A stretch of DNA of 64,000 nucleotides. Origin: Rhea pennata (Eukaryota; Chordata; Aves; Rheiformes; Rheidae). The notes below the pieces were generated by a model. That model saw only the letters and a list, made by a program, of their open reading frames with translations. It was not told where the DNA came from and searched no databases. The position numbers were made by a program, and so were the translations under genes. This document shows positions 12,766-25,559 of this stretch, in pieces; the first letter of the stretch is position 1, and each line of letters begins with the position of its first letter. The stretch spans positions 558,001 to 622,000 of the forward strand of contig NC_084665.1 of the NCBI RefSeq assembly GCF_028389875.1. The letters run 5' to 3'.

Positions 12766-13773
12766 TAAGATCCCTTAAGGTTTGGTCCTGCTTTCTGATC
12801 TCTAGGACAAGCTGCACGCTGCAAAGCAGTTTGGCTCTCTGTTGTCTACACCACAGCACAAACACTAAAAGCAATGGAGACTCTATTCCATAATATGAGT
12901 AGCAGAATCCCCAAGAATCTATTTCAGAAGTAGTGTCTCTTTCTATCTCACTGATAAACAATTGCAAGTAATGTTAAATAATAACTACTGCCCAGAAATT
13001 GCAAGGTTTGTCAGGTGATATTTCCTTATAAAGAGGAGAGAGAATAAATGAATTCTAGTGAAGCTGCTTCTTATATGGGAGCACATATGCCCAGCATTAT
13101 TCTAGGTAGACACAACCGACCAGCCTGATCATTCCGCACGAGGACTTGAAGACATACAAAGGACCTTGTACCATTCTTCAAACCACAGGCTTCATGCATG
13201 TTACAGCCACATTAGCATCGTCTTTCTGGGCTCTCTGTCAAGTTGAGGACCACTTACAAGCTGATCTGGCAAACATGCAAACTTCAAGGCTGAAAAATTA
13301 ACTTTACAAAACCTGAGGTGGAGCTGTCTGCTGCATGTGTGCTGCAACACATGGAGGTACACTGACCTGGATGCTTGCCTTTTGGCCTCAGGTGGAGAAG
13401 TCTAAAGTTAGTGACCAGAGTATCATTTTGAAGGTCAGAAATTATGGCTGCTGTTATAACTGGTGAAGCCCTCCTGGAACAGGAAGGACCACTATGTGCA
13501 GACGTGTTACATGCATTACTGAATCAACTGTGGATACATTTCTGAATGCCTTAGAGCCACCCAATCAATCTGTACATGATGTAATTATCCAAAAGACTCT
13601 GGAGGAGCAGAAGAAATGGCAGTCACACGATAGCCTGGCGCCATGCAACATGTACTGTATATGGACTACTGTTACCTTTCACAAAGAAGATAAAATATAA
13701 CTCTTACATTACAAAAGGGCTGTTAAAAAGCACAGCACTGAAGATCGCATCCTTGGAAACATGATGTTCACAG
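12766..13773. other. Intergenic, nothing recognised
   Basis: Ordinary composition, between a MIR and an old CR1. Nothing supported. Confidence 0.55.
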
Positions 13774-14165
13774 TTAGAATCACAGAATAATTTTGGCTGG
13801 TAGGAGTATCTGGAGGTCTTTGATTCAAACCCCTATTCAAAACAGGGCCAGCTAGAGCAGGCTGCTCATTGCCCTACCTGCTCAGGCACTGAATGTCTCT
13901 AAGGACAGAGATCCCACCATTTCTGGGCAAACTGTTCCAGTGCCTGCCTGACCTCACAGGGAAATCCAGTCTGACCCCCTCTTGCCTCAGTTTATGTCTA
14001 TTGTCTCTTGTCCTTTTGCCATGTGCAGCCTGGCTCCACCTTCTTGATGATCTCTTTGTAGGTCCTGGGCTGCTTTTTGGTCCCCCTGAAGCCATACCTT
14101 CTCCAGGCTGAACTTCATCCTCTCCACACAGGACTAGTGCTTCAGTCCTGACCATGTCACTTGCA
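13774..14165 (-). mobile_element. Diverged CR1 LINE 3' fragment
   Basis: Reads as the reverse complement of a CR1 3' end: TAGAATCACAGAATAATTTTGG, a diverged GGTCTTTGATTCAAACCCC segment, CTGGGCAAACTGTTCCAGTGCC, then CTTGTCCTTTTGCCATGTGC and CTTCTCCAGGCTGAACTTC. Substitutions throughout mark it as older than the copies at 16.8 and 31.2 kb. The open frames on both strands here are repeat shadows. Confidence 0.85.
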
Positions 14166-16379
14166 TGCATGACCTGGTGACATAAGATAGCACCATAGAA
14201 GTCCACAGAAGTCAAAAATCTTCCCTTACACAAACGGTTTGGACCGGGAATCATCCCACTACATAAACCTTACAATGCCTGCAATATATTTTCTCCTCAT
14301 TCATCCATAGCACCATTGCTGTGACTCTACAGTAGCCAGATTAGTATGGAATGGTTTTCCCTCTAGGAACAGCAATTCATCTTTCCCCAGCAGGCCTTCA
14401 AGCTCCTGCTTCAAAGCATTTTGTTCAGGCCTGCAGGGCCTGGAATCTGGAGAGGGATTTTATGCCAGCTCTCAAGCAGCCCAGTAAATGTGATTTTTAG
14501 TAGTGTAAGTACTACTAAAGACTACTATAAGTAGTATAAATATAAGATAGTAAAAGGCCACAAGCTTCACACTGAGCTGACTGAACAAGATCTCAGGACA
14601 TGTCTCAGTCTTAGCTAATTTTGCCTTATTTTAGATGTGACAGTGACTTGTTTGTTTTACTTCAGTATATAGTAATAGTGAGTAGTTATTCTGTGGAGCT
14701 TGCCCTATGATGACTGTAGAAGATGTGGGGTGGCAGCATGCAGACACAGAAGATACCTGAGCTTCAGCCCACAAACACAAACTGCAGTGGTCAATGAAAG
14801 GTCACTGCTGCAGTGCAACCTTACGAATCAAACACCCTAAAGAGCTGATAAAAAACAGAAAAACTGTGTAACTGGAGAGCAGTGAAAAGGAGGAGCATGT
14901 AAGCAGACAATGTTAAGAAGATGCTCAAAAATAAACCCAAGTGGACCACAAAAACAAGAAGGAATGGACCACCACTACTAGTATCAGACTCCATCATGCC
15001 AAGACCTCGGGATAACTCACTGTGAACATCCCATTTCTCCACTTGCTGCATACTGAAGTCCAAGACTTTGGATCCAGAGAACCTGGAAGCAAGAGCATGA
15101 CTCTAAGGAAAAACTATAAAGCCTAGGAAATTTTTATGTGTAGTATTAACTGTTCTATTAATGAGGCTTTTCTGTTTGAGCTAGGGCTAAGCCCATTAAT
15201 ACTGTTGGAAGTACACTAATAATAATACCTTTTTTGTGGTATTTGGATTACAAGGGTGCAGTCTGCATCTTCAGACAGATGTAAAAATTTGCTCTTCCAC
15301 TGCCCCATCAATGATCTCAGAGTATAGCATTAGCCTTGACCAAATGTCAGGCCATTATGGTCTCAAACAAAAGAAATCACCCATGTAAGGCACAAAACAG
15401 ACTCAGCTACTAAGCACAGAAACCAAATGGTCTCCTTTAGTCTCACTTTATTGCTTTCTCCTTAAAATAAAAAGTAGCTAAAATAATCATTGCCCTGTCT
15501 GCTCTTATTGAAAGTTTCCTTTCACATCCAGTAACTGAGACTTAAGCCATGGCTGATGACATGACAATCCTCAGTAGAAACTTTAAGTAGCTGTTTAAAT
15601 AATCAGCTGTTTTACCTCAATGGCAGTTATTAATTTAGTCTTCCACATCCCCCGAGCAGCCGTTAAGGAGAGCAGGACCGAATGGCAGTGTTCTTGGGGG
15701 CCTCAAAAAAGCAAATACTTTCTCCATTTGATCATGGGAGGACTCAGAGTGGATGATTCTCATCCTGGCTCCCCCAGAAAATGCCCTCATAGGCCTGAAG
15801 CTAGTGCTGTGCCTTGCTATGAAGTCCCCCTTGTCTCACGGTGGGTTGATCAGAAGGCCTTTGCTTCCTGAGAAAAGTCATAGCCAAACAAACCCACCAA
15901 CAGCACCCGCACTAAGAGAGCTTAAAAAAACAGATTAGATGCAAGGCAAGTCCTGGGAAAACCCAATTAACTGAAGAAGAAGCCACCTCACAAAACTGAC
16001 TGCTTACTCAACAGCATCCATTTACTTACATACTGCCTCAATTAACTCACATTGTTTGTTACCTAAAAATTAGGAATTTAGCCATGTCTGACCCAGGTAC
16101 AGGCTCATGAACCACTCCCAGAACTCTGAGCCAAGCATTCTCAATTAGCTTTTATACCATCACAACCCTTTCCATTCGATACAAGAAAATTATCAGTTTT
16201 CTCAGGCTAACCTTCACAGAGAACAAATAAGCTCTTAAATGATGGCACCGTATCTCAGGGATAGGAAAGCAAGGAACAAGAAAACAAAAAATGATTCTCC
16301 TTTTCATTTTTCTCTGCACAATGATCCTATTTATAAATTCCATTGTTTGCATTGCACAACACAGCCCTTTATATTGCTT
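14166..16379. other. Intergenic, nothing recognised
   Basis: Contains a small repeat of AGTACTACT/AGTAGTAT units near 14503-14540 and a T-rich-strand hydrophobic frame at 14821-15063 that I attribute to base composition. Confidence 0.5.
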
Positions 16380-16760
16380 GAGTTTTTAGCCAATTAATTT
16401 CAATCTTCCTTTAAAAAAGAAAAGGTCAAAAGGAAAAAAAAAAGTTATTTGCTTTATGCTGAGGCAATTAAGAAAGCTAATTTCAATTCCAAAGCAAACA
16501 AGATTTATGCAAGTGAACAGCCTGTGGGGTCCAAGAGCCAACTAGAATAAGAATCTTGTTCTGTTTTAATAATCATTGGGACAACCCCAGGTATTTACAT
16601 AAATTGAAATCTCCAGATCACGTCTAATTTCCAGACAATAATTTCCTAAGGGGAGGACTTTTATTATTAATTCCAGAAGTGTTCATAAGACTTGCAGGCT
16701 TTGCACGTGGCCCTGCAATATATTCAGGGTATCATAAAGACCGAATATTCAGCAAAGTTT
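16380..16760. promoter_or_regulatory. Possible conserved noncoding element
   Basis: Dense TAAT/ATTA cores (CAATTAATTTC, GCAATTAAG, GCTAATTTC, TTTTAATAATC, TTATTATTAATTCC) in complex, non-repeat sequence directly left of the 16.8-kb CR1 copy. Guess based on composition only. Confidence 0.25.
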
Positions 16761-16816
16761 CCCACTGGGTACTTTTTTGCTAGAATTAAATGCCATCAGT
16801 ATCATGGAAGATGGTT

Positions 16817-17812
16817 TCATAGAATCATAGAATCACTGAATTGGTAAGGTTGGAAGGGACCTCTGGAGATCATCCAGTCCAACCTCCCTGCTCAGCAGGG
16901 TCACCTAGAGCATGTCTAACCATGTTAGACAGGGTTGCATCCAGGCAGGCCTTGAAGATCTCTGGAGAAGGAGACTCCACAACCACTCTGGGCAACCTCT
17001 TCCCGTGCTCCATCACTCTCACAGAGAAGAAATTCCCCCTCACTTTCAGCTGGAACTTCCTGTGCTTCAATTTCTGACTATTGCCTCTCATCCTGTCGCA
17101 TGGGACAACTGAAAAGAGTTTGTCCCCATCCCCTTGACACCCTCCCTTCAGGGACTTATCCACATTGATAAGATCCCCCCTCAGTCTTCTCTTCCCCAGG
17201 CTAAACAGGCCCAGCTCTCACAGCTGTTCCTCGTAGTGCAGGTGCTCCAGCCCTCTGATCATCTTTGTAGCCCTATGCTGCCCTCTCTGCAGTAGCTCCA
17301 TGTGTCTCTTGTCCTGGGGAGCCCAGAACTGGACACAGTACTCCAGATGAGGCCTCCCCAGGACTGAGTAGAGGGGCAGGATCACCTCCCTCCACCTGCT
17401 GGCAACACTCTTCCTAATGCACCTCAGGATACCTTTGACCTTCCTGACCACAAGGGCCCATTGCTGGCTCGTGGTCAACTTGTTATCCACCAGCACTCCC
17501 AGGTCTTTCTCTGCAGAGCTGCTCTCCAGAAGGTCAGCCCCCAGCTTGTACTGGTGCCTAGAGTTATTTCTGCCTAGGTGCAGGACTCGGCACTTGCCCT
17601 TGTTGAACGTCATGAGGTTCCTCTCTGCCCAGCTCTCCAGCCTGTCCAGGTCTCTCTGAATGGCAGCACAGCCCTCGGGTTTGTCAGCCACTTGTCCCAG
17701 CTTGGTATCCTCAGCAAACTTGCTAAGAAGGCACTCTGCCCCCTCATCCAGGTCACTGACGAATAAATTGAACAGGATGGGACCCAGTCCTGAGCCCTGG
17801 GAGAAAGTATTT
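16817..17812 (-). mobile_element. CR1 LINE, 5'-truncated, fairly young
   Basis: About 1 kb of CR1 on the minus strand. The tail (plus strand, ATAGAATCATAGAATCAC from 16819) abuts the 3' UTR, followed by the C-terminal part of the second ORF. The minus frame 17218-17691 stays open for 157 codons and reads as the end of the CR1 reverse transcriptase ([45 protein letters not shown]). The 5' part of ORF2, the endonuclease and ORF1 are absent, so it cannot move by itself. It is very similar to the plus-strand copy at 31.16-32.04 kb but carries a short duplication near 16914-16926 (CATGTCTAACCATG) and lacks that copy's 7-nt deletion. Confidence 0.95.
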
Positions 17813-17999
17813 GTAGCATCAGTGGTTTACTTCTCTCATTGCTGATTTTGTCTGTGCAAGATCTTAATATTCACCTGCTCCAACATTAACAAGCAATGCA
17901 GTGACATATGTCAGCAGCTATTCTTGAGCATATTATATAAATAGCTATAAAAGTATGCTAGACTGCATTTAAATAAATCCAGTGGTCCAAAGAATTATT

Positions 18000-18062
18000 A
18001 AATTATTTATTTTTTATTATATTATTTAATTTAATATAATTTAATATAATATATTTTAACTT
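18000..18062. repeat. A+T-only low-complexity tract
   Basis: About 60 nt of almost pure A/T with repeating TTTAATATAA units, close to the left of an otherwise ordinary A+T-rich region. Confidence 0.8.
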
Positions 18063-20312
18063 TTGCGGTCTATTAATCATGGTGGATAAACATCTAGCCT
18101 CCATCTCTTTTCTTAAGGCAACATATTGAAAAACAACAAATTATTTCACCAACAGAAGGGAATATCTTTTCACACAGAGCCTCATAGAAATTACCAGTCA
18201 GATATCTTTGTTGTAAAATTCCTAGTAGAACTAAGGAAAGTTCATACTCTTTTCACCACAAATATTTATGTTGGTGTCTATATAAGATTTGTAACAGTTG
18301 AAGCATAAATTGTTGATCTTCATATGTGATTCCTTCTCCAAGCACCTGCCAGGTACTAGTATAATGAAGGAACTTTTGGTAGAACTCTTGGGTTTTGTAT
18401 TTGCTCCTGGACTGTTTCTGCAGTCTTCATATGTGTCAGGGGAGGAGTTTGCTGGCTACATTCACATTTAATGTCCCTCAGATATATCATGCCTCTGAAT
18501 CAGCAGTCTAGGCTGGCTGTATCTCTCTGGAACATAAATGAAGAGCTACTTCTTCCTTGTGTCAATCTGAGCTAACAAACAAAAATATTCCTAACACACC
18601 ACACATTTTTGATGTCTGCTGTGTGCTAAGCCCCAAATTACAGGTGCGGAACATCTTTGGGGGCATATATAGTGCTGATAGTGAAGGACAAGCACATTCA
18701 TGTCAGCATTCCTCAAAGGATGGGGAGAAAGCTCAGAGAAAGCTTAAGACTCAAGAAGAGGCTTATCTTAATCTCAAAGACCATGATAAACTCCTCCCAC
18801 CTAGAGGCAGGTACATGCATTTTCCCTTTCACACTAGCACAAACAGCTTAATTATCCTCATGAGCACGGCAAGAAGCTGGGATGCAATTAAAATCATCTC
18901 CTTTAGTTTAAGGACCAGATGGAAACAGGATGTTGAGAGACAAGTAGCACTTTACCCTTTGGTAACAGAAATATCAAGGTAAATGGCCACAAAGATAGGT
19001 GCTGGCTCTGCAGGAGAGTGCCTGCTTGGGACATCCAGAATTTTTCAGGGCTTGATTCAGTCGGATTCAGTTCCTCTCATGACCTCATGTCTAGATGAGC
19101 AAACTGAAATGCAGCTCCATGCAGTCTTTATCAGACTTTCCAAGACACACCTGGAGTGAAGTGGCCTTGTATCTACTGTGGTAAGGGTCGGAGCTGCACC
19201 AGATGCCTGGCTCTTCTATGCTTTTGCTGGGTCACTGAGGGCAAGAAACCAGCCTTCCATGTGTCCCAAGCCCACCTCTACATCCTCTGTAAGTTGGTGA
19301 CTGTCTGTGGAAAGCTTTTAGGTTACATGTGCAAGGCAAAGGTAGGACCATTAGGTCAGCATTAGGAAAAGGAAGGATTTACTTAGCCTCAGGTATCTGG
19401 GACTATCTTTCCTGACTGGAAATTCATGTATTCCCTCACTTTTCATCCTATCCTCCGTGTTAACCACGCCACAGCCTCCTTGGACCCTTTCTGAAGAGCT
19501 CTGTGAGATCACTAGAGAGGTAAGAACTGGAAGACAAAGGCATCACATTCCCCTCAGAGCCTACCTTAAGGGAAGAGTCATCGAACAGGTCCTGTCCCAG
19601 GATTACGGCACCCTGGGATTTGGCCACCTCAGCAACCCAACATCAAGCACACTAGCAATCGCCAACAGGGAAAGTCATGTGCAGCCCAGGCTGGCAGTCT
19701 GCAGCCAAGAATTGCCTTCAGACCAGGTCCCACTCTCCAGAAATGGAAAGCAGCAGTGCCATTTCCCCAAGGATAGGGTCAAAGGGAGCCTGTATACTCT
19801 GTCTCCCTTAACACATTTCCAAGCCAACTTCTTCTGGGTAGACAACTCTGTACTCAAGACCTTGCCTTACATCACCGTGCCTGCCATTTGAGCCTGCTCA
19901 TGGGCAGCAGCACACCCCAATACAGGAGGAAAAATGGAAAGACCTGCAGCTGTGAGGCAGGCAGAGCCTAGGCTAGGCCACGAAAGGGTGAGTAGGATTT
20001 CTTCTGAGGCAATGGTACCTCTTTTTCTCTATTCCAGTCCTGGGATATGCAAGTGGACTGGTCAGAAATCATGTCTTTCGAGAGGACTTTGTGAGAAGGC
20101 ATATTTCATGAGAGGACATGGCTGACACAGCAAAATACGGATGTTGATGATTAAGCCCTGTGAAGAGCAGTGTAAATGTCAGCAGAGTAGATGTTCTGGT
20201 CACATCCACAGCTTGCAAGCTGGTTTAGGCCCCTGTCAGATAGTGCCTTCTCCAAAGCTAGATACTTCTGCAATACCTCAGTCACTTCACCTATAAATAA
20301 AATAGATTTTTT

Positions 20313-20326
20313 AAAAAAAAAAAAAA
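20313..20326. repeat. A14 homopolymer
   Basis: A14 preceded by T6. No retroposon body is recognisable upstream. Confidence 0.8.
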
Positions 20327-20959
20327 CTTGCTTGCCTTTGTCAGAGTTTCAGACCATGAAGGTCAAGTGTATACCTCTCTGAATCTGTTGGCTAAAATAT
20401 AGTTTTCATAGTGTCCCACTCCCTTTGGAGCAGAAATTTGGTGTCACGCAAGGTTTTGAAGGTCCTAGTTTGTATCTTTTGGGGCCTAAACCACTTAGTA
20501 ACCAAAGCCCCTAAAGACAAAGCACACCACGTGGGATGCACACTCCCATGCACACTGTCAGCACCTGGCCCAGATGGAGCAGCAGGTGCTTAATGGTTAA
20601 GGTGGTAGGGGTGCAAAACACAAGCAGAAGAGGAAAGATTTAATGAGACGAAAATATTGAGCCTGTTGTAGTTTATAACTCAGCTTCACAGGTAGGATTA
20701 TTTGCAAGGCAAGTCATTCGGCATGCAGTATTGCTTTAGATGACAGAAAATTTCTTCCATGTCAGGCTCCACCACAAGCATCGCTCTGGAGAAGACTATT
20801 GTATCTGCTATTCAATTTTTAAAAGGCTGATGCTGACAACTGTTTTATGTTTGCTCATTTTCATCCTATCTTTGTCTGCAACTACTTTTCAATAAATCCC
20901 TGACTATCAATCAGGCCCAAGGTCTGCAGAGGTATGAGGGGAAGAGGAAAAATAATAGC

Positions 20960-21530
20960 AAATGAAAAAATGTGTAACAGAATGATAACAACTCCGTAAT
21001 ACAGGAGCTATAATATTAGCTATAACTGAAAAATTAAATATAGGAACATCACAAGAATCTTATTCACTGGATATCTCTTAATTATATTAATTTTCCCTTT
21101 AACTTTACAAGCATGTTGGCTTGGGCTGGCATGCTCTTGGTCAGATGACTCAATTAAAATTTAAAAAAGGACCTGCAAATTCAGCATCATCTCTGCGACT
21201 AGAAACTCTTCATTGTCTTCCTTTTTCTTTTCCTAGCTCCAGAAATAGCAAATTGCTGAACATTTTTTTCTTTTCTAGGGGCAAATAAGCCAATTACAGC
21301 ACACTCGATGTAAAATATGGTAAGTATCCAAAATGTGACCCAAAAAAATGACAGTCTAGGGGTCAATATTTAATTTCTCACTCAATTAGTTTCCCTACCA
21401 AATTGGCTCTGTTGATCGTCAAATGTTGTTTTTGCTTTTTTCCAATTGTCAACACTGCAAATTCAGTGGAGGTTCTGAAAACTAATCAGGCCTTTTTTGT
21501 TCCTGCATTCCCCATCATTATCACCGGAAA
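20960..21530. promoter_or_regulatory. Possible conserved noncoding block with exon-like core
   Basis: A+T-rich complex DNA with CAATTACAGCACACTCGATG, CTCAATTAGTTTCC and GTTGATCGTCAAATG, centred on the candidate 41-nt exon. No repeat is visible. Confidence 0.25.
21279..21319 (+). other. Candidate 41-nt exon with strong splice sites
   Basis: A long pyrimidine tract ending TTTTTTTCTTTTCTAG precedes the segment, and ATATG|GTAAGTAT follows it, both near consensus. One of three frames is open (GQISQLQHTRCKI). It sits inside an A+T-rich block (20960-21530) that looks unusually complex and may be conserved. It could be a microexon of a long coding gene, a lncRNA exon, or a chance pair. Confidence 0.25.
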
Positions 21531-22373
21531 ATCCTGCAATTAGAATTTAACCGACAATCTTTGTGATGAGGTAGAAAAAATTGGTTTCCAGCTGGTTTTC
21601 CTGCAGCAGTTGTGGCTCTGCAGCACCAATAGATCAGACCGAGAACCTGTTCGTTTCTACAGCAGCGTGCTACAGACCACACACAGTGAGGTCTTTGCAG
21701 CTGATCTTTTCTGCTATTTAAGAAGCTGCAGCCAAGCCACACTATCCAGCTGGATGTGATGTGGCAGCTGCCTGCAATGCTCAGCCTGCATGCAGCACAG
21801 GGCAATGCAGAGTTACCGAAAACACAGACCCTGGTCAACAAGGGAGATGAGCTGTGTGGAAACCGGTGCGTAGTTGCAGAGGGCTCTTTGACTAGGGTTA
21901 AGGCTTCCTTTTCCAGAAGGTTTACAAATCTAGCAGACACCAAATCAAGGTGCTGCTCTCATTTGTTTTTGTCATGGCTGGAGAAAGAGTTTCATAACTT
22001 CATTCACTCTGGCACATGCAGCCCATGCAAGTCACAGCAGCTGCCTCCACCTTCTGACTTGTTGCAAATTTTCCTTAGCAACAGCTCTGACTGGGAACAG
22101 CACACAAATTTGGGTCTGACTCTCTGTCTGGGTATTTTTTCCACTGACATTTAGCCAATAGAGGATAGAAGGAGCCTAGAAATTGGATTTTGCCCTCAGG
22201 CTGTTCTTCAGCCTGCACTACACAAAGCCAGAGACTTGCTGTAGTCCTGGTGCAACTCCACATTAAACCCCTAAACATGTTTATTTATCTGTCAGAAATC
22301 CTGCTGTCTACCCTCTGCCAGGCATCTTCTGCCAGTGTCTGTGGGTCTTTAGCTCACACAAATCCTACTCCAT
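21531..22373. other. Intergenic with opposed long frames
   Basis: Minus 21521-21943 (140 codons) and plus 21756-22154 (132 codons) overlap in opposite senses. Neither shows domain features, so at most one could be real and probably neither is. Confidence 0.45.
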
Positions 22374-22557
22374 CACAGACTCGCAGAGTGGTTCAAGCTG
22401 GAAGGGACCTTTAGACCTCATCTAGTCCAAACTCTACTGCTCAAGCAGGATCACCTAGAGCACACTGCTCAGGACCCAGTCCAGATGGTTTTTGAGTATC
22501 TCCAAGGATGGATGACCTCTCTGGGCAACTTGGTCCAGTGCTCTGTTACCCCCACAG

Positions 22558-22594
<37 letters not shown>

Positions 22595-23335
22595 AACTTT
22601 TCTTTATGTTCAGATACACCTTCCTGTGTTTCTATTTGTGCTTGTTGCCTCTTGTCCTGTCACTGGGCACCATTGAAAAGAGTCTGGCTCCATCTTCTTT
22701 ACACTCTCCCTTCAGATATTTGTAAACATTGATAAGATTCCCCATTAGCCTTTTCTCCAGGCTGAACAATTCCAGCTCACTCATCCTCTCCTTGTATGAG
22801 AGGTGCTCCAGCCCCCAACCATCTTAATAATGCTTCACTTGATTTGCTCCAGTAGCTCCATGTCTCTCTCATCCTGGGGAGCCCAAAACTGGACACAGTA
22901 CTCCAGGTGTGGCCTCATCAGGGCTGAGTAGAGAGGGAGGATCACCACCCTGCACCTACTGGCAATGTTCTGCCTAATGCAGCCCAGGATACCGTTGATT
23001 GGCCTTCTTTGCCACAAGGGTACACTGCTGGCTCATGATCAACTTGTTGTCCACCAGGACTCCCAGGTCTTTCTCTGCAGAGCTGCTTTACAGCAAGTCA
23101 GCTCCCAGCCTGTAATGAGGTTATTCCTCCGGAGCAGCAGGACTCTGTGCTTGCCTTTATTGAACTTCTTGAGATTCCTTGTAGCCCCTTTTTCCAGCCA
23201 GTTCAGGTCCCTCTGAATAGCAGCACAACCCTCCTTTCAGTTTTGGATCACCTTGCTGAGGATGTACTCTGTCCCTTCATTCAGGTTATTGATGAAGAAG
23301 TTGAATAGAATTGGACCCAGTATTGGTGCCTGGAT
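22374..23335 (-). mobile_element. CR1 LINE, 5'-truncated, with an internal A36 tract
   Basis: Minus-strand CR1 of about 960 bp: tail-proximal GCTGGAAGGGACC near 22399, CTCTGGGCAACTTGGTCCAGTGC near 22519, then CTCCAGTAGCTCCATG, CACAGTACTCCAGGTG and CTTTCTCTGCAGAGCTGC in the order expected for reverse-transcriptase-coding CR1. The remaining minus frame (22835-23017) gives [20 protein letters not shown] text but is broken by frameshifts. A run of 36 A on the plus strand (22558-22593) replaces the short purine stretch found at this point in the 16.8-kb copy. Confidence 0.92.
22558..22593. repeat. A36 homopolymer inside CR1
   Basis: The longest homopolymer in the window, internal to a minus-strand CR1 rather than at its tail. 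Confidence 0.95.
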
Positions 23336-25559
23336 TAGAGGCCAAATTAGGGATTCGATACTATTCCCTCTCCCTGCCCAGGGAGGACAGGGTCTCTGCT
23401 AAGACCTTGCTTGCCTTCCCAAGAGACATGTTGTCCTGGGAACTAAGTGCAACCTCTCAAAATCACAGAAAAGCATCAAGCACTACACTTGCAATTGTCA
23501 CTTCAGTGGGCTTCTCAGGTGGGAAATTATCATACCTTGGCCAAAGCAATTCGCGGGAAAAAGACCACCTGTACTTTGATAGAGTAAAGCTATGCCAAGG
23601 ACAGGACCCCTTCGCAAATCCCAGGTAATGGCTCGAACGCAGAGCATAGGGCCATCCCACACAGGAGCCACCTCCAGTGCCACAGGATCTCCCAGAGCCT
23701 CCTTTCTTGCCAGGCTCCCCAGAGAGGTGCAGGCAGGGCTCTGCCCACATGTCACCGCATCTCACAGTGCACACAAACCACACTGCCTCCCTGCATCTCT
23801 CAGGGCAGCACAAAGCATGGTGGATGCTAATAACATCTAAGTATGTAACTCTACACTCTTGTTCTGCAAACTGGATTTCTCTACAGCAGTCGCTTCCCCT
23901 ACTGAGTGCAGGCTCTGGCTTTCATTATTTCCATTAGAGATGGCAATCAATGAGTCAAAGTGAGATATCTGAGAGCTTCTGATTTGTGCAGGAAGACCCT
24001 GCTGACAGTGAGCCTAGATTTCCTCTACTGTCTGAACACCACTGCATCTTGTTTTCCGATCACAAGCAGGAAGCATCTGCTATATTTGGGAGAGAATGGT
24101 TTAAAATGGCACAGAGTGAAAAGTCCAAACCTCTTCCAGTTCTCCAACTTCCCATCAAATTGAAATCCCATAGCTAGTTTTGTTCTGAAATCTTCAGAGC
24201 AAGCTAGTTGAGTAAAAATGTATGTCAGAGCTCTGGAAATGTTGCATTTTGTTATTTTCTCAACATTTTACAGTAGAAATAGTTTTCAGTAAGCCATCGG
24301 GGGATAAAGGAGACAGACTGACTGTCAGATTTAAGGGGGAAAATGCTTTTCCCACCTTATGATCTGTCCAACTCAGAAAGCAGTGAAAAAAATACTATTT
24401 GGAGGGGGAAAAAAAAGAATCTACAGGCATCTTAACAAGTCCCATGAGATTTAAAAAGGGAAGAGCTGTGTAATTAGCAAATCTGTCCAGCCTAGTCATG
24501 CTGAGGTCCAGAGCTAATTTCATTTTACAAATTGTTATTCTTCCTAAAGGGAAAGCTATTCTGGAACAGCTCCCAGATGTCCTTTCTGAAGCTGGACCTG
24601 TGATCTTGGAGTTTGCCAAGTCACATTGCCAGGCAAGTAGAGCTCAGTACGTCCAGCTTCACCCAAAATGAGAGGAGGACAGCATTTGCTTTCCTCCAGT
24701 CTACAAGAAAGCCACTCACCTCTCTACGGAGCTTAAGCTTTTTTGGTGCCACCGTGCACTCTCTAAACTGATCAGTGACTCCATATCATGCCAAGGGGTG
24801 TCTTCTCTAGTGCTGTTGGTGCCCACTCTCCTGTGGGCAAGACAAGTTCAGAACTACCATTGCTCTTTGTTCGTGGACCAAAGTCACCCACAAAGCCCAG
24901 TCAAAGTTTTCTCCAGCCTGTCCTCATCAGCATGGTTGACTTTGTCCAGCTTGGTTAGCCATCAGAAAGTTAACACTAAACTAGCTAATCATAAAACCTT
25001 CCCAGTGATCCTGTGCAGGGGATATCATCATTTTTTTTTGCCTTCACTACACAGAGGTAACAACTTCTATGGGCTAAGAAAGGTCTTAGCATGGCTATTC
25101 CTGTATTCTTCATACATACGGAATCTTTTTGCTCTGTAACTCAGACCAAGAAGTAGGATATATGATATGCATTTTCAATGGACCCTTCTGCCTCACAGCT
25201 GGCACCTCAGTCAACCCAGGACTACAGTGATGGAGAAGAGAACAGGTTATGCAAGATGCTCACCAGCCCTGAAATCATACAGGCTGATGTTTAAAGAAGA
25301 GTGGTATTTCATTTTCCAATCCATCACATAGAAATTTGCAGCCCAGCAGAAATTGTCACTCTAGAAATTCAATCAGGAGAAGACAGAGAGTTAAGGATGT
25401 TCAGGGATAAGTGATCCATGCTTCATTCATTGTTAGTGAGTCCCAGGATGTCACTACAAGGGAAGCAGATATGCCTTTGAGGGTGACAGCATTGACCTCA
25501 CCTCCTATCCCACAGTCAAGGGTGATATTACTGGGAATCATAAAGGGACTTATGCTGGG
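23336..25559. other. Intergenic, nothing recognised
   Basis: 23400-23830 is G+C-richer with overlapping frames on both strands; the remainder is A+T-rich. No family recognised. Confidence 0.5.

Larger units (their letters stand above)
17813..20959. other. Intergenic, nothing recognised
   Basis: Plus frames of 141 and 144 codons (18557-18982 and 19457-19891) resemble no family and lack splice or signal features. The rest is single-copy. Confidence 0.5.

Noticed and set aside
14821..15063. Hydrophobic minus frame resembling a multi-span membrane segment
   Set aside because: T-rich strand produces Phe/Leu-rich text by composition; no stop, polyadenylation or splice context.
17218..17691. 157-codon minus frame as a host gene
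   Set aside because: It is the C-terminal reverse-transcriptase part of a truncated CR1 LINE.
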